A stretch of DNA of 64,000 bases, from the NCBI GenBank assembly GCA_018857735.1, contig JABMCL010002225.1, positions 1,341,001-1,405,000 on the forward strand. Reading direction: 5' to 3'. Both the position numbers and the translations under genes were made by a program. Positions 27,501 through 39,500 of this stretch are shown here, in pieces (position 1 is the first letter of the stretch; each line of letters starts with the position of its first letter). The notes below the pieces were generated by a model. That model did no database searches. It saw nothing but the letters and a program-made list of their open reading frames with translations, and had not been told where the DNA came from. This DNA comes from Alviniconcha marisindica. Lineage: Eukaryota; Mollusca; Gastropoda; Provannidae.

Positions 27501-30500
27501 GAAAGACAAAGTCTGAGCATGTCACACAGACAAAAGGAGATTGTTCCAGATGGAGGGACCAGTGAAAGAAAAGGCACACTCTCCTTGAAATGTTTTGTGT
27601 CTGTTTGGAATATGAAATCTGTGATTATCAGCTGAGAGATGGGGTGTACATTTCATGGTCAGAAAGACAGGGGTGAGCAGTGCTAGTGATCACACTACAG
27701 ATTGTAGCAATCTTGTATTCTATTCTGCATTCTACTGGCTACCAGGGCAAATCCACAAGATTGGTGTAACATGTTTGTGCCTGGGAGCCTTGCAGACAAG
27801 ACGAGCAGCACAGTTCATCACGCTGAACTTTGTTTACAATTTTTTTGGGATCCCAGCTAACAGGGAATTGCAGTAATCTAAACGAGAGAGTACAAGAAAC
27901 ATGACAAGTGTTTTTGTGGCCTCAGTGTTAAGAAACTGGCCAATCAGTCTGAGCCTCAAGATCTCAAAATATGCAGTCTGGCACATTCTGTCAACCTGTT
28001 GCTTCATGGTGAGCGCATTGTCAAATGTGACACCTAGATTATGGGCAGACTTACAAAAAGGTATGTCACTTTGGCCGTGCTTCAGTCTTATTTTTGTTCA
28101 GTTGAAGCTTGTTGTGGATGGTCCACTTCTTTATGTCACTAACACAGTTTTGCGTGTTGCCGAAAAGAGAACCAGTGCTGGAGAGAGGAGTTGAATTATA
28201 CAATTCTGTGTCATCTGCAAATATAATATTATGGTGTAGGATAGAGTGTTCAATATCAGAAAGAGGCTGCATGTACAGAATGAAGAGAATTGGGTGGAGT
28301 ATTGAACCCTGAGGAATGCCATACAACAAAGAGGATGGCTCCAATTCACAACCCAGAACAGAAACAGCCTGCTTTCTTTCACTCTGAATTGACTCAAAGA
28401 ACGCAAAAGCAGTGTTGTGTATATGAAAAACTCTTAACTGGTTCAGCAGTGTGTTATGATCTGTTGTGTTATATGCTGCTCTCAGATTGAGAAGAGTCAA
28501 GATCAAAATTTGGTCAGAATCAGTACTGATTGTTAAAGACATGAAGCAGGGCTGTCTCTGTGCCATGATTGTTACGCCGACTAAAAAAGTTGCCACAAAC
28601 TGTTGTGTTTGAGGTGTACAAGCAGCTGTGAAGGGACCTATTTTTCTACAGCAGTTTTCACACAAAAGGCGGGTTTGACGCAGGTCTCAAACTTTTTGAG
28701 GATGTTGGGATCAAGAGATACATGCTTTAGGAAAGGTTTGACAATGGCCTGTTTCAATGAATCTGGCACAGAACCTGCAGAAAGGCAGTTACTAACAATA
28801 TCAGTTAACACAGGGGCAGTCTCATCATGATATAAATTCAAGCAGCAGTAAAGTTGAGATGGGATCAAGATCACAAGTTTTGGGGGACATTTTCTGCATT
28901 ATTTCAGTGACAAGTTTTTTTCTGTAATTGTATAAAAACAAGTCAACGCAGAACCACAAAACAGTTTTTCACTGACAATATGGGGAGGAATACAAACAAG
29001 TTTCACGGATTCCAGCAATTCTCGAACCAGAGAAGTCTGAGAATACTTACGGAAGCTGGTATGCAGGGTAGACAGAAGAGGAAACTTCACCACCATCACC
29101 ATCGAGCTTCCTGTTAGTTGGAACAGCTCCTTGCACATTTTGGCCACTGCTACCTTGAAACTGTAAAACCTGGTCATGGCTTGAGCCACAAGCTTGATGG
29201 TCTGGTGTTTGAAAGAGTTCATGATCTGCTTGTGTACTATCAGATCCAAGGCCAACTACTGATGCTTCATCCAGTGTCTCTCCTTCCTCAAGGCATGCAG
29301 CTTTGTTTGCCAGCTCAAATCAGGATCAGACGCTCCATTTGTGCAACACAGCCATTGTTTCTGCTTGTCCACATCAGTGGTTTATCAGGCCCTGTGTTAA
29401 TTTAGCCATAGACATAGTCTCCATTGTGTATTGCTCTTTCATATTGGAGAATGTCATTCCTGTCATTGGGTCCAGAGATCTGACCCTTCCCAGCACTTTC
29501 GGAGGGTATAAATGTGCATCTCTCTGATTGTGTTCCCCCCTTGAACACAAAAGTATCACAGGGGGGAACACAGTGATTCATTATGGTCACAGAATCAAGA
29601 AGAGGTTTGAGGTTAAGGTTTGAGACATCAGTTGAAGTGTTCAGGGCCAAGCACCATTGATCACCTGGTCCTCCATTGAAGTGCCAGACGATCTTCCTTA
29701 AAAGGACAAGAGAGGGCCATCATCAATCAAACACTGGAACCATTTCAAAAGCGACATTGAGGGTAACTTCTGAAAGACAGGATGGAGCTTTTCTTGAACT
29801 GAACTAAAGGAATCTATAATCTTGATCACCATGGATCCAGATTTTTTTCCCCACTATAACACTAATACTGTTTTAAAATTGGTGTGTGTGGTTTACTTAG
29901 GTGGCATTGCTGGAGCGGTTTCCATCAGGCAGTCAAGTAACAGACAGCAATTTGATGAGGGAATACCAAAATGCCAGGTCAGTGTTACTTGGATTTTCAC
30001 GCAAGTATTTTTTGGGGGATACAGGTTTAGTTTGTTTCATGTTTCAAGTTTTTCTCTTCATGCATGTGTAGGGGGAGGGGTGTAGACACAATGTTGAGAT
30101 TGGTTGGTTTGGATTTTTTGTTTATGACTCTTGTGGAGAGAAAAAAAAAGTAAGAGTGTAATGGTTTGTGTTAGGCTGCACAGTTGTGTTAGGGTGGACA
30201 CTTCAAAAGTTACAACTTATCTAGACACTATTAATGTGGTTATGTTATAGGTATACACAGTGTGACCCTAATCCCAGTGCATGTTTTTGATTTTGATTTG
30301 ATTGATCACTTTACATACTGTTGTTCTCTGCTCTTAAGCAATCACTGCATTCTAGTCGCATGTGACTATGAATGAGTGACTGTAGCTTTACACAGCATGT
30401 TTGAATGTCAACTTACAGCACCGATGGCTGATGTCACATCAAACTGATGCCATTTTTTATTTTTTATTTTTTGGTGCATGTTCTCTGCACACCATATAGT

Positions 30501-33500
30501 CATGCACTTGTATCCCCTGGTAATGAGGGGGGGGGGGGTATTATTAACATGTCACCAAGAGAGAGATATAGCCCCACCCACTCAGTGACAGACTCCAGCA
30601 GTCTGCTGTATGGCCTCACACAAGTGAGATGGTGCCTAACTGTTTGAAAGGCTTGTTGGCTTACATTTAGGAGTTTCATTTGCCCTACCAGCTATCAGTT
30701 CGGCAAAGACAGTGGTTTTCTGTCATAGGTTAGATCACAAACTTCACAGTAATGTTACAACCGTATACAATGATCAAGAGGCCACTGACAGGAAAGATGC
30801 CATTTGTAGGTCTCTAGCATGCATACCCACCCAGAGTCATCATCTGCTAATGACTGACTAGTGACACAAACATGTACCATTGCCGTAACAGTTTCCACAC
30901 AGCATTACGTCAACAAGGTGAAGAGTTTCCAAAAAGATTTGGAGAAAAAAAATTGGGGGTGGATGCCTGTGTTTATTGCAGTCAGTGCAAAACTGACAGA
31001 GCTCTGACAGTTGACATGATCAATTTTATGAAGAGGATGGGTATGTTTTTGTCATTGAGTCAGTAAATTGATTGCTTTAGAACAAAGTGCAACTATCACT
31101 TACTATTTGTTGCCTCATTTAAGAAACATGACAGCCATGGGTTTCCGTAAAAACAATGTTCTATCAAGTCACGTAATTTGTTTATTGATGACTAGAAATC
31201 AAATGATTTTGAGTTGTCAGCATATTGAAAATCGGGTCAGAAGGTGTGTCTTGACTGCATGTCGTGATTGGCTAACTGCATCTGTCACTCAGAGTTTGGT
31301 GACATTTTAATGCTTGAAGCAGCACTGTATCCATCTGTCCAGGTTTTATCTGGAAGGTATCTACTGAACCACTCAAACATGATGCATTGTCATAAGCTAG
31401 AGTGACATTTAAAAAAAAACTGAGATGCTATCTTCAAGGTCACAATGAAAGCTTATTTAATCAAAATATCACTGTTTCTACTGTGTATCTTCTGAACTAA
31501 TGATTCTTTTGCAACCAAACTTAATTTGGTGGGAGATCATCATAAGCCAAAGTGTTCAGTGAAAATATCGGATTGCTGTGTCAAGGTCATAGATAATTCA
31601 AAATTTCAGTTAATGTGTGCTCAGATGATTGATTATGATGTGTTCTGAATTTCTTAACCTTTTGTAACCAAACTTGCTGTGGTAATACATCATCATAAGC
31701 TGGAGTGTTGTGCAAAAAAATAGATGGCTACCAACAAGGCCATGGTCACACTTAGGTCTCATATAATCAGAATATACTGTTTCTGTCTTCTAAACTGCTG
31801 ATCCTTTTACAACCAAACTTTGGTGGTTCATCTTCATAAGCTGGAGTATTTTGTTAAAAGATTGCATTGCTGTGTCCAGGTGACAGTGAAGGCTCATAAC
31901 ATAATATAATATTTTTCTGGATGGTATGTTCTGAACAATTGAATCTTTTGTACCCAAGCTTCAATGAACTTTTGAACTGTCACTGTGACCTTGACTGAGA
32001 AGGTCATGGTCACAATGACAGTTCAAAAGTTCATTGAGTGTTTGTCTGGATGACTGGTTGACAGGACATAAAACACCAAGTCTGGATGATATCTTATGAA
32101 CAATTTAACTTTCCATGAGCCAGAGTGTGATGAGAAAAGATGTTTTGCTCTCTTCATTTTTACTGTCTTCAGAACTGCTGATCCTTTTGCAACCAATCTC
32201 AGTTTGATGTTACATCACCATAAGCTGGAGTGTCTTTCAAAAGATTGAAGTGCTGTGCTTTAAGGGCAAGATCACAGTGATGGGCCAAATTCGTTAAATG
32301 TTTCTCAGTCGTGTATTTTCTATAACACTGAAATACTAGCAGCCAAACTCAGTGTGGTGATAAACTATTACTGGTGCAAACAAAATGGGAATATACATAT
32401 GCTTACAGTAACAATAACAATGACTTAAAAGTATCTGGACACAATTGCACAGGGGTATTTTGCCATATAAGGCAATAAACCTTGTTTATTGTGTTGTTTA
32501 AACCTACATACATTATTATTATTATTATTAGTCATCCATCTGGGGCACACTGGATTATTTTAGTGTTCCGTCAAAATATGACATAGACTAGAGGATCTTT
32601 AATGTGCATATATGATCAGTTTGCATGTGTATACACATGCTTGTTGATGTTAGAGTTATGCTACTCTGTATTGTGTTTTGCGTACAAAAATATTTTAAAA
32701 ATTTGTAACAAGGTTGACTGCTAGCATTCAGAAACAAGATTAGACATACAAAAGATTAAGAAGAATGCTTATTTAAACTGGAAAATACCCTTTTCAAGCA
32801 ATAAACTGACATATTATGATAATATTTACTGTCTTTTATTATCTATATATTTGTTGCTTTAAAAAAAAAGGTGTTTTGTTGGAAAATTTGTACATGTTTT
32901 AAGTTGTCTAATTAAAATAAGCATTCTTCTTAACCTTTTGTATGTTTTGATCTTGTTTTAGAACATTTCTATGTGTTTTGATCTTGTTTCATAATGCTAG
33001 TTTGCCCTGATCAATCAGAACACTAGCTGTCAATTCATTTTCTTTAATCTCCCATGACTGCATCTCTTTCTTCTTGTACTATGCCATCATGATCATTCTC
33101 CTCGAGTCTTCATTCTCTGTTGAGAGCATTCACCACCTATCTCCTGTACACTTTACACATGCTCTCTCATACACTAGAACTAGATTAGTTATTTTGTCTG
33201 TTACTTAATTTAAAAGAGGTGTTTCCATGAAAATAAGGTATGTTTTTGGTGTCTAATTAAAATAAGCATTCTTCATGAAATGCTTATATGGCCAACAAGT
33301 TTTATTAAGAGATTGCTGAACCACCTCCTACCTTAATCCATAATATGATCACTTGGTGGTTTGCTTCTAAAGGGTAAAACACTTGATCTGTGCCTTTAAC
33401 TATTGCTTTGTTGTTGTTGTTTTCTGTGTATAGGTTGCAGATAGAGCAGCTGGAGAATGAGAAGAAAGAACTTGTGAATGATCTACGATTATCTCAACAA

Positions 33501-36500
33501 CAAGCTGGGACTAAAGGCGAACAGGTGACGACTTTATTGTTACTGTATATGCACCCATGAACCATTTGTTAACCCCCTGTGTATATTTCCTGCAATTAGT
33601 TACTTGCTTTGAAACACGTTTTGTTACACTTGACAGGTTTGGTTACAGTAATGGAAAAGCTTTAATGCGAAAATGGTTCATTGGAGGAGTGTCTTAGAGT
33701 AGAAAACTACTATGAGAGTTAAGAATGTGAAATTGTATGCTTCTATATTATGATCAACCCTTCAGTGCACAGTACAGGAAGATTGTGTGGTCTCACAATT
33801 ACGGCACAAAAATACAATTAAACTTGATGAATCAATGAAGTATTACATGCATGGGCTCCATACACAGAGGATGGATTTAGCTGCATGTGGAAGCACATGA
33901 ACATGTCATGGATTGCAGAACACAGCTACATTTGCAATTCTAAACATTTATTTGCTTTTTTCGCCAGCATCAGTAATGGCAAACGTGCTCATTCATCAGA
34001 TTCATGAAGAGTTAAGGATGGGTAGGGTGGTTAAGGCTGGGTAGGGTTGAAATACATTGCACTGTACAATAATGTTTTTGTTCCAGCACAGTTTATTGTC
34101 AAATACCACAGCTAAGTACTTATGTGTACTAACTCTGTCAACCTAACCTTTTTTATTTAAACGTGTTTTGGGTACAATCATGCTTTTTCTAAAATCAACA
34201 CACGTCTTTTGTTTTCAGAACATTCACGTACAGCTAATTATCACATCATTTGACAAAACTGTTTATATGTAGCATTGTCAACAACAACAGCACCACCCCC
34301 ACCCCACCCCCTCCAAACACCCCATTCCCCCCTGTGAATGGCCAACAAAGAAACACTAACACCAAAAGATCTAGTTTCTGCTAATAGTACAGTTTTGTAT
34401 TTGCTTAATAAATAGCCAAAAGTCATGAATCAAAAGAAATCTGTCATCATTCTCAAACCATCTATCCACCCTCAAATGTCCTGCTTTCATTTTCAAGTAT
34501 TTGTCCCTACTTTCACCACCCCATTTTTTTAAGGAACAATCACATATCATTGCAGGTTACAACAGACATCCTGATGAAGGCACGCAAATACGAGGAGATG
34601 GTCAGGGAAAATATAGAGGCAAGACTGGAAATTAAGTCACTCAAACTGGATAATGAGAAATTGAGACTGGAAGTTGAGAAGGTAAACCAAGTTTTCTGAC
34701 TGTTTTCAAAATGTTCTTTGATTTATGTGAAACATTATGAGTCCATGTAATGATCAGACCTTTGGGCCAACTATAAGGACATTTGGTGTTTGAATTTTTT
34801 TTAAACAATTGATTGGAAATCGTAAATATGCCAGCCATAAAAAGTTTAATATCGCAGTTTTCTTTGGTAAATTGTAATAAAAGTCAAACTGTAATAAAAG
34901 TCAAACTTTGCATGTTGATAGCACCCACATGTTCATACCTTTTTTCATTGACTGATCACATTTCGAGCTCAGAGAAGCATCAGTTTCTAAATGGTTTGTT
35001 TGGTAACTTCTTATCTGACCAAAGCCAAGCACACAAAAGGTCACTCATAAAACAGTTTAATAAAATGGGAATACAACCTGCAGGTGTTCTGTGCATTTAT
35101 ATGCAACAAACAGGATATGGTACAATGAAAACAATGAAAAGGTAAAAACTTGGCATGTTTCACATAAACATTTCCCTAGCATGGCAATCTGATGATTAGG
35201 TATGGATATATATGGCTTTAAACAGAATAATTATACTTGCAGCAGTTTTACATGTGCCTGTTATTGCACAAAAACACTCTCAATTGCTTCACAAAAAGGA
35301 CCCCAGGGCATGATTAGTTTCAGACTGCACCTCTTAGAATTGATTCGGGTAGAAAAAGCTGCATTTACCTGCCAGGTGACAGTTAAAAATACAACTGTTT
35401 ATGCTGTCCCAATTTTTGCAGCTTACAGTTAGACCATCCTGCTGTTGTCTTCAACATTTAATCAATCCCTTTCTGAAATCAGTTGGTGTGTATTTATTGG
35501 CATATGAGCTGCACAAGTGCAGAGGGCAGTCTAGTCTCTATACATATTTTGACTGAACAAAAAGGTAAGCATATTTTGATGAAACAGAAATCTTCATAAT
35601 AAACATTTTTCTTTTGCACTTTACTGCCATAAAGCATGATTTTCATGGCAAATACAAAAACTGGTGTCCACATGGCTGCAGATGATAAAGTTTTTGTACC
35701 ATAACAAGTTAACCAAATTCTTCTTCATTTTTTTTTTCTTTTTTTCTTTTTTCTTTTTTCTAGTGCACTTCCTTCTAAAGATCAGATAGAGAACAGACAT
35801 GCAGAAGTTGACCTTATTCATCATGCTTACTCAATTGAAAGTCAGAATGAGCAAACACCAATAACAAACACAGCAGTCAGCATTGTGTCAAGTGACCATC
35901 ACAGCATTGTGTCAAATGACTATCACATCAACCATAATCTCCTTCAACTGATGTGTGGGTGGTGAAGAAATAAAAGCCTAATGCATAATTAGTTTCCTGG
36001 TTTCCTAGACTTGTTACACCTGAACCATTTTGTTTTACAGGTGACCAGTGAAGTTTTAGACTTTTACCATATCATTAACTTCTAACTTTGATTCACACAG
36101 AAGCCATAAATGACATGACTAAATTTCTGCTACAAATTGGCTTGTTAAAGAATGATGCTTACATTACAATGCCCTTCTGAAAGGAGTTCACTTTGTTAGA
36201 TCAGATCAGTTTTGTGTTCAACTAAGATGGGCAGTGATGAGACACATTTTAATGTTTCATTAATTGTGAGGGACAAAGTCACAAGGCAGTGTCCATAGAC
36301 CACAACTTTTAAAAAGAAAGGAGGGCCAAAATGGATTTGAATTGAGTCTCTCTGCTTACCAGCCTTACTGCTGTGTGAAACCAGGGGCCTTAACTATGAA
36401 TTGGGACTACAGTAGGCCAGGCCTAAACCAAACTCCCTGACTTTAGAGTCCGAGACTTTGAGTTAGGCAAAGTTCGTATACATGGACGTGGACAATGGTT

Positions 36501-39500
36501 GAGACAACAGAGTCTCTGACTTCGCGCTGATAAGAAAGTGGTCATCACACGCATCATCGCTTGAGCTAACTTTAGACGGGGCAATCCCATCTGGGCATGC
36601 GCACCAACACGCTTCGTTCACTTCCCTGCGACGTATTTCACACGCGCAAACATCGGTAAACATAAACATTAGGTGAAGGCATGCCTGGCAGGCCCTGATT
36701 CTGGATGTGATTCGCCATGTTTTACTTCTGCAACACCCAAGCGATCTCGATGAGGTCATTATTCGTAAAAACGCTAATCTATTGACATCTTCAATGGAGT
36801 ATTCTTCTTGGCATTTACTGAATCAAGTAACCGTAGCATCGTCTGCTGCATCAGCCATTTTGAACTTGTCAGAAAGGCGAGTGGACACTGTGAAATCAGG
36901 TAGCCTACGCTGTGCAGATGAATTTAAATAACAAGAAAATAAATCAAGTAATAATGTAAGATGTCAAGCAAACTTGCTCTCATAATAATTTGCAAACATT
37001 AAATCGTACGATCACATTAATCAGTCATTATGCCTGTGTCGCTCGGCGAGTGCGACCTTTCTTCCCGCCAAAATGAAAGAGCTTCGGCCGACGAACATCT
37101 AGTTATAGTACTCATTTGACGAAGTAAACGAAATAAAAGATTTTTTTTTTTTTTAAATTAAAAAGAGAGAGAAGCCGCTGGATTCAGAAGTAAAGACGCA
37201 ACAACAGCAAAAAACTAACAAAAACAACAAGAAAAACCAACTTTCCAAGCATAACAAGGCTAAAAGCAGTCATAGTCCCAGGCCTACGACCTTTAGTCCA
37301 GCGAAATCGCTAGCCTAAATATCGGCTGTTTAGGCCCGAGGAACGGCCCAGACTTTGGTGTAGTCCCGGTCCATGGTTACCATTTTGGGGCCATTGTCAA
37401 TAGCCTTGAGATTTAGGTCGGCCTACCACTTTAGGCCCGATTCATAGTTAAGGCCCCAGCTCTCAATTTTCTGTAGTGTATTCAGCTACATTAAGACCTA
37501 CATTTGGTTTGGTGATGGTGTGAAGTTATGGACACAGTTGCCAAGAAACATAGTTTGTCTGTGTTGGTCAGTGTTTATCAACATGTACTATAAGACTATG
37601 ATAAGATAAGATTCTGCAACTAACAGTTATAAGAACATTGCTCTTATCCACCTGTAACTTAGTCTAAAGTAGTTATTTTCATGAACAATTTACATGCTAA
37701 TAATTTACTGCATTGATTTCTACATAGCTGTCTTAACTTCTTTCTGATAACAAAATCAATCTGTAATTGGACTGATAGTTTTCTGTACATCAGAAGAACT
37801 GGCTGCTTGTTCTTGAACCAGAAGAGAATTTCATATATATAATGGTGTGATTTTTTTTTAATGGTGTCAAGTTATGTACATAATCATTTTCTTTAAAATA
37901 TCTTCCATCTGTTTCAACCGGGAACATTGATTTTACTTATGGTTACCAACATAGTTCTTGTTTGTGATGCACAACACTTTTTGTTTGTGTTCATTTGTTT
38001 GTTAATTTTGAGAATATGTTGGTTATGTACACAACATTACTTTTGTCACTGGATTACAAGTAACTGTGAAACAATGCCAAAAAGTTTTGCAATGTATATT
38101 TCCTTATGAAATTTATATACTGAGGCAACTGTCAAATGTAATATTTAAAAAAAAAATGAAATTCATGTCACAACTATTTGACATTTCTGACATACCCATA
38201 CTGAATTGGTATCTCAGTTTTAGTGCTGGTCTTGTCGCCTCCAAGTGTCTGCAAGTGCTTGTCAGTTGGTATTGGCATCTTTCTTCAAGTGCATCTTGCA
38301 TGGGCACTTCACCACACATCTAGATCTGGTGGCAATAACCCCAGGAGGTGAAGCATGTTTGGTGACTGCAGGAGGGACTTCCTCTGGTGCTATTGTAGGC
38401 AGCCTGTTGTTTTGGGGTGCTGGCATCTGCGTTGTGGATCTTTAGGAAGTGACAGTTGAGGCAGAAAGTGTGTCCATTTCCCATCTGAACATGGTTGGCT
38501 GCCAGGGGTGATGACCTTGGCCAGCTGCCTTTGGAGAACTGGGCATAGATCTGGTCACCAATCTTCAATGGTGGTACTGCTTCTGTGTAACCTGGAGCTG
38601 TTGACATCTGGGAGTGATGAACTACAGTGATGAACTACAGTGGACATCAGCTTCAGTTGGTAGTTCATCACTGGTATGGTGGAGCAGAGTTGCCACCCAT
38701 CAGAAGCTGAACTGGAGGTGGCATGTGGCATGGTGCGGTACTCCAGCATCAACAGCAGCAGGTTGCTGTCTTCAGCCTTCGCCCTAGTCATGTTTCTCAA
38801 TGTGCACAGTCTTCTCCTCAAGGCCATTGGATTGAGGGTAGCCAGGGCTAGAGGTGAATATCACTGAAGTATCACTGAAGGCACAGGTTTATCATTTATG
38901 TTAGGTTTATCATTTATGGCATCCTTGTCACTGTCATCGGTACTCTATCACCACCATGTGTGGCAGTACCATGCCCCCTTCCCCCCACCCATCCTCTTCC
39001 CATACTGCTTTCTGCAACACCAACTCTCCCTCTCCCCCCTCTCTTCTTCTCACAATGCCACTGGATGCACAGGTCCATCATTTGTGACAGGTTGCCAGTC
39101 CATGTCACTGTCATCAGTACAGTTACCACCATCACTCACACGCCCTTCAACTGAAACAGCACTTTCTTCATCATGACTGCCTTTCTGGAACCCCCACCCC
39201 CCCCCCCCCCCCCCCCCCCCCCACCCACCCACCCCCATCTCGATAGCATCACAGATAATTTGAGGCAAAAACTCACACAAACTCTTCACTCTCTCCCCAA
39301 ATCATACATTTTCATCACTGTCTGAATCATTCATGATCTGATTTGCCACTTCCTTCGCCGTTGAACATGATCATTGTTGTCGACAAGAAGTGTCAGCAGG
39401 AACAATCCAGACACAAGAGCAAAATAATCCCTTTAAAAAACATGAAATCAAGCACAGTTGGCATGTGTTTGTAGCCAGATGTAGCCAAAGCAAGGAAGAG

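Noticed and set aside
36463..36759. 98-codon minus-strand reading as a gene
   Set aside because: It lies wholly inside a non-autonomous transposon and its copy at 63052 diverges in frame at one end.
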